Assembly (NCBI RefSeq): GCF_002252705.1
Contig: NZ_NQLA01000002.1
Span: 1 to 64,000 of the forward strand
Source of the DNA: Vulcanococcus limneticus LL
Lineage (GTDB): Bacteria > Cyanobacteriota > Cyanobacteriia > PCC-6307 > Cyanobiaceae
Reading direction: 5' to 3'
Length of the DNA: 64,000 nt
A model generated the notes under the pieces. The model was not told the DNA's origin and ran no database searches. It saw only the letters and a list, made by a program, of their open reading frames with translations. Shown piece after piece: positions 15,353 to 26,966 of the stretch. The stretch's first letter is position 1; every line of letters begins with the position of its first letter. The position numbers were made by a program, and so were the translations under genes.

Positions 15353-16729
15353 ATGGGCAGTCTTCCGATCCGACGTCGGTGGTACTGGAATCCGGCAGTG
15401 GAGGGGATCCTGTTTGCCCTCGCCTGGCTGGCGATCACCAACGTAACCATCTACTTCATCTACGTGCGGGCAGTGGAGGCGGTGAAGGAACAGATCCGTG
15501 AGGGTCTGTTGCGGAATGTGAGCGCCGCCGCCACGGTGATTGATGGCGATCAGCACCGGACGTTCACCTCCAAGGCCGCTAAAAACGATCCCAGCTATCA
15601 GAGTTTCATCCAGCGCCTCGAGCGTCTGCGCCGGGCCTCGAGCGACGTTCGCTATGCCTACACCAACATACTCAAGGATGGGAAGGTGTACTTCATCGCC
15701 AACGGCAGCCTCCAGAACGACAACGACAAGGATGGCCGCCCCGATGAGGCACCGCAGCTCATGGATCCCTATCCTGATGCCGGCCGAGCGCTACTCGAGG
15801 CTCTTCGCCTGCACAGACCCACCGTCGATCGGGAACCGTACACTGACGCCTGGGGCACCTTCTACAGCGCCTACGCCCCCTTCAAAGATTCCAAAGGGCG
15901 ATTCGTCGGCACCCTCGGGATGGATCTCGAGCTGGTCACGCTGAAGGCGCGGCTGGTGCCGATTGGCGTTGCTGCCCAGCGGGCAGCCTTCACCTCCGGC
16001 ATCCTGGCGTTCCTGTTCGGGACCGCCGTCTGGTACTTCCGCAGCCGCAACCACATCCTCGAAGAGCAGCACCGCAAGGGCCTCGACCGGATCGACACAC
16101 TGGAATTGGAACGCAGCCAGGAGCGCACCGCTGCCGCGATCCAGTTGGAGGCTGTGGCCTCCAGGATTCACCAGACGACGGCCACTGAAGTCGGGGTGAC
16201 ACCGGCGGACCAGACGCGGACGTACGCGATGGCCCTGAGGCGTTATGCGCTCGCCAGGCAGGGGCACCGCTCCAGCCATGGCGAAAACTTCGATCCAGCC
16301 CAGCAGGTCCGATCGGCTCTGCCGACGGAGATCCCAGTTGAGGTCTCCCGCGAGGTGCCCTCCAGGCTGTTCGGTGACCCCAGTGAAATGGCTGACATCC
16401 TGAAATCTGTGTGTTTCAATCCGCTCAGCAGCACAATTCTGGGATCGTTACAACAGGTCAGTCTTGAGGCCAGCCGCGAACAACTCAACAGTCTCGATCT
16501 TGTCGTGACCCTGAGGTTCTGCGGGGCCATGGAGGGTCGCGGCAGCGGCGGAACCCTGATCCAGGACCCGGACCACCCCGAGCACGTCTTCGACGAGGAC
16601 TCCCTGCAGTTCGCCACCTGCTGCGAACAGGTCCGCGCCCTGGGCGGCAGCCTGTCCCACGTTCAGGATGGAGAGGAGGTCGAGCTCGTTCGGCTCATCC
16701 TGCCCTTCGAGAAGTTCCGGGAAACCTGA
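15353..16729 (+). CDS. Membrane receptor: Cache-like sensor plus degenerate histidine-kinase-like domain
   Basis: A 458-residue protein with two membrane segments (about 18-38 and 210-228) enclosing a 170-residue extracytoplasmic domain. Its C-terminal part, FYSAYAPFKDSKGRFVGTLGMDLE, is typical of Cache-type small-molecule sensors; NDNDKDGRPDE resembles an acidic calcium-like loop. A charged helix (about 232-262) leads to residues 312-458, which resemble a HATPase fold: LFGDPSEMADILKSVCFN aligns with the N-box region of histidine kinases, and VRALGGSLSHVQDGEEVELVRLILPF with the C-terminal strand. No phosphoacceptor His, proper N box or GxG boxes are visible, so it is probably a pseudokinase receptor. 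It sits 2 bases after the decarboxylase stop and 3 before the transporter. Confidence 0.72.
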   Translation: MGSLPIRRRWYWNPAVEGILFALAWLAITNVTIYFIYVRAVEAVKEQIREGLLRNVSAAATVIDGDQHRTFTSKAAKNDPSYQSFIQRLERLRRASSDVRYAYTNILKDGKVYFIANGSLQNDNDKDGRPDEAPQLMDPYPDAGRALLEALRLHRPTVDREPYTDAWGTFYSAYAPFKDSKGRFVGTLGMDLELVTLKARLVPIGVAAQRAAFTSGILAFLFGTAVWYFRSRNHILEEQHRKGLDRIDTLELERSQERTAAAIQLEAVASRIHQTTATEVGVTPADQTRTYAMALRRYALARQGHRSSHGENFDPAQQVRSALPTEIPVEVSREVPSRLFGDPSEMADILKSVCFNPLSSTILGSLQQVSLEASREQLNSLDLVVTLRFCGAMEGRGSGGTLIQDPDHPEHVFDEDSLQFATCCEQVRALGGSLSHVQDGEEVELVRLILPFEKFRET

Positions 16730-16732
16730 ACC

Positions 16733-17911
16733 ATGGCGCAGGCAAACCAGACCACGGACGACAGAGGAACCCTGGTGGCGGTAGCGGCCCTGGTCCTCGC
16801 CACGGCGGTTGTGCAGGCGGCTGTGGGCTTCAACACCGTGCTCTTTCCAGTGCGCCTCGAGGGCTACGGATTCAGCAAGGGCCTGATCGGCCTCTGCCTG
16901 GCCTTCGAGATGGGTGCGGTGGTGTCGATCGTCTCCTCGATCGATTGGATCCTCGCCCGCCTGGGCCTGGTGGGCACCATGGCCCTGGCCACCGGGGTAC
17001 GCCTGGTGGTGCTGCTGCTGCTCCCCGGCAGTCGCAGCCTGCCGCTCTGGTGCCTGGGGGTGTTCTGCTTCGGCATCGGCACCTACCTCTGCCTGATCTC
17101 GCTGCAGACCTGGGTGAATGCCGTGCCGCTGGGGCGCCTGCGCGGTGTGGTGAGCGGCTGCTACAGCTCTGCCCTGTCGCTGGGTACCGCCAGTGGGCCG
17201 ATCCTCTTCAACCAGGTGGGATCGACGGCAGGCAGCCAGGCCTTTCAGGCCAACATGCTGATTGTGCTGCTCGCCCTTCTCCTCGTTGTTCCGTTCCTGA
17301 ATCGGCAGCCGCGAATCGCCAGCCAGGGCCGGCTACGCCTGGGGTATGCCATCCGCATGGCGAAGGTGCCGATGCTCTCCTCCTTTGTCGGAGGCGTCAC
17401 GTTCTTCGGTCTGCCGGCGTTCCTGACGCTCTACGGGATGATGAATGGTCTCTCGGTGCAGCGCGCATCGTTGCTGCTCACGGCCTTCATGCTCGGCTCT
17501 GTGAGCCTGGGGCTGCTGATTTCCAGCCTCTCGGATCGTGTCAACAGGACCCTGCTGACGATTCTCTGCGTACTGGTAGGTGTGGTCTGTGCCGTCTATC
17601 TGCCACTGGGCATCTACAACTACGGCATTGCACTGAGCCTCCTGTTTCTCTGGGGAGGAGCTGCCGGAGGCATCTACGCCACGGGCCTGGCCACGGTGGC
17701 CGATCTATTCAGACAGGAGGACCAGGTATCAGCCAATGTGGCCTACTCCATTCTGGACAACGTGGGCGGCATCATCGGCGTGCTGTTGATCGGTGCACTG
17801 ATGGGTGCAGGCATCTCCGATGGCATCGTGTATGTCATCGTGCTGACTGCCTTGAGCTATTTCATCTACTGCCTGGCACAACTTCTACACAGCCCAGACC
17901 ATGCCATCTGA
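16733..17911 (+). CDS. MFS transporter, probable exporter or uptake carrier of the island
   Basis: A 392-residue polytopic protein with about 12 hydrophobic segments and an MFS-like layout: N-terminal half to about residue 190, a basic central loop (RQPRIASQGRLRLG), then a second half. FGIGTYLCLISLQTWVNAV and the following RLRGVVSGCYSSALSLGTASGP resemble YcaD/sugar-drug MFS members. The substrate cannot be read from sequence. Position between a decarboxylase-receptor pair and a ligand-gated channel, with only 3 bases to the upstream gene, suggests transport of the same small molecule (amine or its amino acid precursor). No fold-disrupting feature is seen. Confidence 0.82.
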   Translation: MAQANQTTDDRGTLVAVAALVLATAVVQAAVGFNTVLFPVRLEGYGFSKGLIGLCLAFEMGAVVSIVSSIDWILARLGLVGTMALATGVRLVVLLLLPGSRSLPLWCLGVFCFGIGTYLCLISLQTWVNAVPLGRLRGVVSGCYSSALSLGTASGPILFNQVGSTAGSQAFQANMLIVLLALLLVVPFLNRQPRIASQGRLRLGYAIRMAKVPMLSSFVGGVTFFGLPAFLTLYGMMNGLSVQRASLLLTAFMLGSVSLGLLISSLSDRVNRTLLTILCVLVGVVCAVYLPLGIYNYGIALSLLFLWGGAAGGIYATGLATVADLFRQEDQVSANVAYSILDNVGGIIGVLLIGALMGAGISDGIVYVIVLTALSYFIYCLAQLLHSPDHAI

Positions 17912-17986
17912 CACTGCAGCTCTCGTCAACCACCAACGACACCCAGGACAACTCTGCTGCGTTTGCCACCACACGCCAAACTCTCG

Positions 17987-19237
17987 ATGAACCCACACGA
18001 GCCACGCCGCAGAGCACGACAGCGCACCAGCCTGCAGAAGCCATGGAATCTGTCAGCTCTGCTGATGGCGCTCATCGCGATCGGCCTGATGCTCCTGGCT
18101 GTTTTATCGGTTGATAGGCCCAGCAGTCGAACGGGCGACTATCTGGAGCTCTCAGGCAGCAACAGCCAAGCGATCATTCAGCGCAAGAAAGGGCTAAGCG
18201 AACTGCTGAAACGCGACCATAACGACTACCAGAAGTCCGGCAAGGATAATGCCGCCCCTGCTGAGCAGGGTGTGATGAAAGTCAAGATGGGAATTTACGC
18301 CATGAACAACTATGGCATCAATCTCCAGGTCCCCTCCTTTGAGAGTTCAGGCTATTGGTGGCTCAAGTGGGATGACGATCTCCAGGAGTACCTGACCAAG
18401 AACGACCTCAAAATCTGGAAGGTCCTGACACCCGTCAACCTGCTGGACATTCCCCAGTCCGCCGATTCAGTATTTGTCCCCACCGGCAAGGACGAACCGA
18501 TCCGAATGAAGGATGGCAGCTGGTACATGACAGGAGCCTACAGCGGCATCTTCTTCATTGATCGCAGCGACTTTCGCCGTCACCCCTTCACGACATTAAG
18601 CCTTCCGATCATGATCGAGGCCGACGATATCGTACTGAGCAACAACAGGCTGCAAATCGTGCCCGACGTGCAGGGAAGCGGGATTGGTCAATTTACTTAC
18701 TCCAACTCAGGATGGGTCAACCAGGGCTGGACATTAGCATCCTATAAACACCATTACGACACAGATTTCGGCTTTGGTCAAGGGGCCTCGGACTACAGCC
18801 AACTGGTGTTCGAAGTGAAGTATGCCTCCAGCAGCTGGTCAGCCTTCTGGAAAGTTCTGGTGCCTTTGTTGATCGTGATGGCCATGATCGCTGGAGCCAC
18901 AAAACTCGATACCACGCATTACGACGTTCGTCTCACGCTGCCCGTCACCGTACTGCTGACCTTGGTTTTCCTGCAACAGACGCACGACGCAGACCTTCCC
19001 CGCCTTCCCTATCTCACCTTCTTGGATGAAGTCTATGTCGTTGCCTACATCCTCACCCTTGGAGCGTTTATCATGATGCTCTGGGCCTGTCGCCGGTACT
19101 ACAAGGCCCTGCAGATCAAAGACCCGGTTGAGCAAGAGGTGGAACTGAAGAAGCTCGACAAGTCAGACGATTACTGGCCCACCTATGTCATCGCAGCAGG
19201 CATCATCTCGTTGACAATCAGCTGGTTTACGGGTTGA
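17987..19237 (+). CDS. Pentameric ligand-gated ion channel (prokaryotic Cys-loop-receptor homologue)
   Basis: A 416-residue protein (the longer reading would need TTG at 17963). Residues 21-41 are a hydrophobic signal or anchor. The extracellular domain follows: VKMGIYAMNNYGINLQ and YWWLKWDD match the first strands of GLIC, and DFRRHPFTTLSL (194-205) matches the conserved FRRYPFDSQTL loop, without cysteines as in other bacterial members. M1 is about 285-303 and M2 about 314-331. The M2-M3 loop DLPRLPYLTF aligns with NLPKTPYMTY of GLIC; M3 is about 349-368 and M4 397-415. An ungapped alignment to GLIC puts Asp313 at -2', Thr317 at 2', Thr321 at 6' and Leu324 at 9', suggesting a cation-selective gated pore. 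It lies 75 bases after the MFS gene; local GC is near 48%. Confidence 0.88.
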   Translation: MNPHEPRRRARQRTSLQKPWNLSALLMALIAIGLMLLAVLSVDRPSSRTGDYLELSGSNSQAIIQRKKGLSELLKRDHNDYQKSGKDNAAPAEQGVMKVKMGIYAMNNYGINLQVPSFESSGYWWLKWDDDLQEYLTKNDLKIWKVLTPVNLLDIPQSADSVFVPTGKDEPIRMKDGSWYMTGAYSGIFFIDRSDFRRHPFTTLSLPIMIEADDIVLSNNRLQIVPDVQGSGIGQFTYSNSGWVNQGWTLASYKHHYDTDFGFGQGASDYSQLVFEVKYASSSWSAFWKVLVPLLIVMAMIAGATKLDTTHYDVRLTLPVTVLLTLVFLQQTHDADLPRLPYLTFLDEVYVVAYILTLGAFIMMLWACRRYYKALQIKDPVEQEVELKKLDKSDDYWPTYVIAAGIISLTISWFTG

Positions 19238-19372
19238 TCCAGACACCCGATCACCATGGCCTGTCCGCCGCCCGCCACCACGCCATCCAGGCGCTGACTA
19301 GCGATGACCTGGTGGATGGGAGCGCCGATCAGGCTGCCATCCACCAGGCTGGATTGTCCAGGGGCAGGGAGC

Positions 19373-20095
19373 TCAGACCAGGGGCGCGAGCAGCTCGAAG
19401 CGGAACACCTGGCGTCCCGCGGGAGTTTCGCCGTGGGCCTCGATTTCCACCACCCGCTCGCTCAGCACCCAGGGACCGCCCTCGCCCAGGGGCACGAATG
19501 TGTCGGTGAAGCGGCTCCTGCCACCCTTGCCAGCACCCGTGGCGGGATCGGCGTACTGGCTGGTGTAGCTGCGGCTGAGGTAGCCGGCTCCGGTGTCCGT
19601 GGTGGATTCCGTGAAGATCGTCACCACGGTGCCATGGATGTGGCGGTGCACCATCGTCACCACGTTGCCATGGATGCGGTAGCGGTCGCCGGTGTTCTTA
19701 CCGCCCACGATCACCTCGGTACCCACCGCATCGGTGTCACCGGCGGTGAAGGTGTTCTCGCCGTGGGTCTGCTCGAAGCTGCGGCGCACCCGGTGGATCG
19801 CCACCTCCCACAGCTGCGAGGCCACGGCCTTGTGGATCTCGGCATCATCGATGCCCTCCACGGTGGCCTTGAGGTCAGCCCCCACCTGGAACTGGCCCTC
19901 CACCCGCCGGCCATCCTGCTCCCACACGGCCCGACCCTGGTAGCCGCCGAAGCCCGGATCCCAGGTGTAGCGGTTCTCGTAGGCGGCGCGGAAGGCCGCG
20001 GTGCAGTCGGTCCCGGGGGCGATGGCGCTGCTGGGGGCGGTCGGATGGCCGATCGAGATGGGCATGAGGAAGGGCTGGGGGATTGCCGCCTCCAA
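19373..20095 (-). CDS. DUF3386 protein
   Basis: A 240-residue soluble protein matching the cyanobacterial DUF3386 family: FRAAYENRYTWDPGFGGYQG near the start and RSYTSQYADPATG in the second half. Beta-rich, with no signal peptide or membrane helix visible. An ATG at 20065 (MPISIG) may be the true start. Function is unknown. It is immediately downstream of carB on the same strand with a 34-base gap. The island ends about 135 bases to its right-hand 3' side, so this gene marks the return to ordinary high-GC sequence. Confidence 0.85.
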   Translation of the reverse strand: MEAAIPQPFLMPISIGHPTAPSSAIAPGTDCTAAFRAAYENRYTWDPGFGGYQGRAVWEQDGRRVEGQFQVGADLKATVEGIDDAEIHKAVASQLWEVAIHRVRRSFEQTHGENTFTAGDTDAVGTEVIVGGKNTGDRYRIHGNVVTMVHRHIHGTVVTIFTESTTDTGAGYLSRSYTSQYADPATGAGKGGRSRFTDTFVPLGEGGPWVLSERVVEIEAHGETPAGRQVFRFELLAPLV

Positions 20096-20129
20096 CCCTA
20101 AGCAGCGCCAGGACTCGGGGGCCGCCGCC

Positions 20130-23435
<3,306 letters not shown>

Positions 23436-23564
23436 GGGCGGGGGGATGGCGGCCAAACCTGGCTAGCCTCTCACGCGCCGCTTCGCGACACCGTCCAATC
23501 CGGCGCTGGCGAGCCGCTGGCGGTGGCTAGTGTTGACACCACGACCAAGCCCTCCACCATCTCC

Positions 23565-24200
23565 ATGAGCGAACTCCAGCGCCTGAAGGGGCTGCTGCCC
23601 CCGGAAATGCAGAGCTGGGTGTTCGTGGAAGCCGCCGCCTCCGCCGATCCCCCGCTGATCACCATCGAGGAGATCGGCCGCGATGAGGTGGAGATCCAGG
23701 TGGACCTTGAGAAGTGGGACCAGCTGGCCCTCGACCACCGCAACCTGCTGTTCTGGCACGAGGTGGGCCGCATCCAGAACGACGCGGTGCCCCGGGACGG
23801 CTGGGAGATGGCGGCCCTGGCCATCGGCCTCGGCGGCGCCATCGGCGAACTCTGGGTGCAGGACGGCCTGCTGCTGCTGATGGCCCTCGGGCTCTCGGGC
23901 TTTGCCGGCTACCGCCTGTACCTCAAGAACAACTCCGAGAAGCGCCTGCAGGATGCGATCACGGCCGACGAACGGGCGATCGACCTGGCCTGCCGCTTCG
24001 GCTACACCCTGCCCAACGCCTATAAGAGCCTGGGCGGCGCCCTCAAGGAACTGGTGGAGCAGACCCGCAAGAAGAAGAAACGGGCCTTCTACGAAGACCG
24101 GCTCGAGGCGCTGCGCAAGAGTGCCGGCAAGGCCCGGGCTGAGATGGCCCAGCAACAGGGGTCCCGTCAATCCGTGAGCAGCGAGAACGTCTATGGCTGA
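23565..24200 (+). CDS. DUF3318 protein
   Basis: A 211-residue protein of the cyanobacterial DUF3318 family, starting MSELQRLKGLLPPEMQSW. The central segment GLLLLMALGLSGFAGYRLYL (about residues 103-122) is the only clear membrane-type helix. The C-terminal part is basic and helical (EQTRKKKKRAFYEDRLEALR). The much longer open frame upstream of 23565 is antisense to carB and not part of the gene. It overlaps the next gene, rsfS, by 8 bases, so the two are probably co-translated. Function is unknown. Confidence 0.85.
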   Translation: MSELQRLKGLLPPEMQSWVFVEAAASADPPLITIEEIGRDEVEIQVDLEKWDQLALDHRNLLFWHEVGRIQNDAVPRDGWEMAALAIGLGGAIGELWVQDGLLLLMALGLSGFAGYRLYLKNNSEKRLQDAITADERAIDLACRFGYTLPNAYKSLGGALKELVEQTRKKKKRAFYEDRLEALRKSAGKARAEMAQQQGSRQSVSSENVYG

Positions 24201-24669
24201 GGCCAGCACATCCGGGACCACCCCCTCCCAGGCCAGCAGCTCAGGGGTCCCAGGCGCCGCCAAGCCCAGCCCAGACCCCAGCCGCCCCCGCCTTGATCCC
24301 ACCGACAGCAAGGCCCTGGCCCTGCTGGCGGCCGAGGCCTGCGACGACCGCAAGGCCGCCGACATCGTGCTGATCCGGGTGGAGGAGATCTCCTCGATCG
24401 CCGACTGGTTCGTGATCGCCAGCGGCTTCTCCGACGTGCAGGTCCGCGCCATCGCCCGCTCGGTGGAGGACAAGGTGGAGGAGGCCAGCGGCCGGCTGCC
24501 CCTGCGCAAGGAGGGTCAGACCGAGGGCCGTTGGGTGCTGCTCGATTACGGCGAGGTGATCGTGCATGCCCTCACCCCCGATGAGCGCAGCTACTACGAC
24601 CTGGAGTCCTTCTGGGGCCACGGGGAGAAGGAGACCTACCTAGGCTCGGCGGGCGACTCGCCGGCCTGA
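24193..24669 (+). CDS. rsfS: Ribosomal silencing factor RsfS (Iojap family)
   Basis: Binds ribosomal protein uL14 and blocks subunit joining when translation must be lowered. A 158-residue protein with a Ser/Pro-rich N-terminal extension of about 35 residues before the Iojap domain. Domain landmarks are KAADIVLIRVEEISSIADWF, VIASGFSDVQVRAIARSVED, and WVLLDYGEVIVHALTPDERSYYDLE, the typical end. It overlaps the DUF3318 stop and is followed 13 bases later by the CGLD27 gene, so the three form a likely operon. Confidence 0.94.
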   Translation: MAEASTSGTTPSQASSSGVPGAAKPSPDPSRPRLDPTDSKALALLAAEACDDRKAADIVLIRVEEISSIADWFVIASGFSDVQVRAIARSVEDKVEEASGRLPLRKEGQTEGRWVLLDYGEVIVHALTPDERSYYDLESFWGHGEKETYLGSAGDSPA

Positions 24670-24682
24670 GGGCCGAGACCCG

Positions 24683-25207
24683 ATGGCCGCTCCTGGTCCC
24701 CCCGATCCCGGTGCGGTGGCGACGGCGGCCTGCCCGGTGCCGCCGGCCCAGCGCCCCCTGGAGCAGTACCGCGAGCTGGCGGCGTCCTGGTTCTTCGCCT
24801 GGCCCCACGCCAGTTTCGCGAGCCTGCTGCGGCCCCTGGCCGTGAGCTGGCTGTTGCTGCTGCCCGGGGCCTGGCTGGTGGCCAGTGGGAGCGTGGCCCT
24901 GCGCCACGACCCGCCGCGACTGGTGGCGGCTGGCGCCGTGGCGGCCCTGGTGCTGCCGCTGCTGTTGCTGACACGCCAGTGGCTGGGCTGGACCAGCATC
25001 CAGCGCCGACTGGTGGCGACCGCCGTGGAGTACGAGGAATCGGGCTGGTACGACGGCCAGGTGTGGGAGAAGCCCCTGGCCTGGCGGGAGCAGGACCTGC
25101 TGGTGGCCACCCACCAGGTGCGGCCGGTGCTGGAGCGCCTGCAGCGGGCCCTGGCGATCGCCTCCGTACTCCTCCTGGCCGGGGCGAGCCTCTGTCAGGC
25201 TCTCTGA
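24683..25207 (+). CDS. CGLD27-like (DUF1230) membrane protein
   Basis: A 174-residue protein matching the green-lineage CGLD27 family, conserved in cyanobacteria and plastids. CPVPPAQRPLEQYRELAASW is the family start, followed by two hydrophobic segments (about 55-73 and 81-96) and YEESGWYDGQVWEKPLAWRE, the other hallmark; a last hydrophobic stretch is at 155-172. Plant and algal members are linked to photoprotection or iron stress, but no biochemical activity is established. Same strand and 13 bases from rsfS. Confidence 0.88.
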   Translation: MAAPGPPDPGAVATAACPVPPAQRPLEQYRELAASWFFAWPHASFASLLRPLAVSWLLLLPGAWLVASGSVALRHDPPRLVAAGAVAALVLPLLLLTRQWLGWTSIQRRLVATAVEYEESGWYDGQVWEKPLAWREQDLLVATHQVRPVLERLQRALAIASVLLLAGASLCQAL

Positions 25208-25223
25208 GCTAGCCACCGCGGCG

Positions 25224-26204
25224 ATGACCTTCTCCAGCAGCTTCGGTTCCCCCCAGCGCCCCGGAGTGCCGCCGCTGGAGGTGCGCCTGCGCCGCAACGG
25301 CATCACCGAGTCGGTGCATCGGGTGCATGCGGTGGTCTGCGACCAGCGGGGCCGGGTGCTGATGCGCGCCGGCGATCCCCAGAAGCTGAGCTTCATCCGC
25401 TCGGCCCTCAAGCCCTTCCAGGCTCAGGTGTTCGTGGCCAGCGGCACGGCCGATGCCGCCGGCGCCGACGACCGCGCCCTGGCCATCGCCTGTGCCTCCC
25501 ACGCCGGTGAGGCCCACCAGGCCCGCGAGGCCTTCAAGATCCTGTGGCAGTCGGACCTGGAGACCGAGCAGCTGCAGTGCCCGGTGCCGGCGGGCGCCAA
25601 CAGCCGACTGGAGCACAACTGCTCCGGCAAGCACGCCGCCTTCCTGGCCACCTGCAAGCGCATGCACTGGCCGCTGGAGTCGTACCTGCAGGGGGACCAT
25701 CCGCTGCAGCAGCAGGTGCTCAAGCAGGTGGGTGAGCTGCTGGGCATGCCCGGCGCCGAGCTGGTGGTGGCCCGCGACGACTGCGGCGCCCCCACCCTGC
25801 AGCTGCAGCTGGCCCAGATGGCCCTGCTGTTCGCCCACCTGGGGGCGGGCCAGCAGCCGGAGCTGGAGCGGCTCAGCCGCGCCATGCTCGCCCACCCCGA
25901 CCTGGTGGCCGGCGAAGGCCGCTTCGACACGGCCCTGATGCGAGGCGGCCACGGCCAGGTGATCAGCAAGGGCGGCGCCGAGGGCATCCAGTGCCTGAGC
26001 CGCGTCGGCGAGGGGCTGGGACTGGCGATCAAGGTGGAGGACGGCGCCAGCCGCGCCAAGCACGCCGTGGCCCTGCACCTGCTGCGCCAGCTGGAGTGGC
26101 TCACCCCCTTCACCCTCGCGGAGCTGGGCCAGCAGTTCCTGCACCCCAACGACGCCGTGGATCTGCAGGTGAGCGGCGAGCTGCGCTTCGACGGCAGCCG
26201 CTGA
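25224..26204 (+). CDS. Asparaginase II-family protein (Rhizobium type)
   Basis: A 326-residue protein of the asparaginase II family (pfam06089), which hydrolyses asparagine to aspartate and ammonia and is unrelated to the E. coli enzymes. Landmarks are EVRLRRNGITESVHRVHAVV, LSFIRSALKPFQ, LEHNCSGKHAAFLATCKR (the Ser-Gly-Lys-His motif that carries the catalytic machinery) and RDDCGAPTLQ. The start has 16 bases between it and the CGLD27 stop. Activity is inferred from family; some cyanobacterial members are uncharacterised. Confidence 0.9.
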   Translation: MTFSSSFGSPQRPGVPPLEVRLRRNGITESVHRVHAVVCDQRGRVLMRAGDPQKLSFIRSALKPFQAQVFVASGTADAAGADDRALAIACASHAGEAHQAREAFKILWQSDLETEQLQCPVPAGANSRLEHNCSGKHAAFLATCKRMHWPLESYLQGDHPLQQQVLKQVGELLGMPGAELVVARDDCGAPTLQLQLAQMALLFAHLGAGQQPELERLSRAMLAHPDLVAGEGRFDTALMRGGHGQVISKGGAEGIQCLSRVGEGLGLAIKVEDGASRAKHAVALHLLRQLEWLTPFTLAELGQQFLHPNDAVDLQVSGELRFDGSR

Positions 26205-26219
26205 GAGGCCCAAGCCGCC

Positions 26220-26957
26220 CTAGTCCCCCAGGGCGTCCCGCTCGAACTGCTCGGCGGCAGCACGGGTGACGGGGCTGGCGAACAGCTCAGCGGCGATCTG
26301 GGGGCTGATGGTGAAGGTGTCGAGCCCCTCGGCGGCAAGGCGGGCCAGATCCTCCTGCCGCCGGAGGCTGGCCACCAGCAGCCGCAGCGGCGAGCCGACC
26401 CCCGCCACGCAGCGCTGCATCGCCGCCAGTTCGGCGTGACCATCGCGCCCCAGATCGCCGATCCGGCCCAGGTAGGGGGCGATGTAGTCGGCGCCGAGGG
26501 CCGCGGCCAGCAGCACCTGGGCGGGCTCGAAACAGGCGGTGAAGGTGATCGGGATGGCCTCCTCCAGCAACTGCCGGGCCGCCAGTGCTCCGGCGCGGGT
26601 GATCGGCAGCTTCACCCAGACGCGGCGGGGGGCCAGGGCTGCCAGGGCGCGGCCGCAGACCAGGTAGCGCTCGGCCTGGGCGCCCTCTGCCTGGGCCTCG
26701 GTCACCTGGGCCGTGGACGCCTGGCCGGCGGCGGGCCCGGGGCCAGCGCCGATGCCCGACCAGGCCTGCAGATGCACCTCCCGCGCCCCCAGCGCCAGGG
26801 CCCGGTCGGTGAGCACCGCCAGGTTGTCCAGGCGGCAGGGCTGGCCGGCCCGGCGCAGCAGCGTGGGGTTGGTGGTGACACCGTGGAACAGGCCGCTAGG
26901 CAGCCACTCCGCCCAGGCGGCGGGGTCGGCGGAATCCAGCAGCAGACGCAGGGCCAT
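26220..26957 (-). CDS. Transaldolase/fructose-6-phosphate aldolase-like protein
   Basis: A 245-residue TIM-barrel protein of the TalC/FSA group. LLLDSADPAAWAEWL and GVTTNPTLLRRAG form the start; VWVKLPITRAG carries the expected Schiff-base lysine; ADYIAPYLGRIGDLGRDG and the late TISPQIAAELF follow. It is slightly longer than the usual 215-225 residues because of an Ala/Gly-rich insertion around residues 70-95. It converges with the asparaginase gene (15-base gap) and lies 9 bases after the DUF475 gene on the same strand. Exact substrate is not predictable. Confidence 0.88.
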   Translation of the reverse strand: MALRLLLDSADPAAWAEWLPSGLFHGVTTNPTLLRRAGQPCRLDNLAVLTDRALALGAREVHLQAWSGIGAGPGPAAGQASTAQVTEAQAEGAQAERYLVCGRALAALAPRRVWVKLPITRAGALAARQLLEEAIPITFTACFEPAQVLLAAALGADYIAPYLGRIGDLGRDGHAELAAMQRCVAGVGSPLRLLVASLRRQEDLARLAAEGLDTFTISPQIAAELFASPVTRAAAEQFERDALGD

Positions 26958-26966
26958 GGCGGACTC

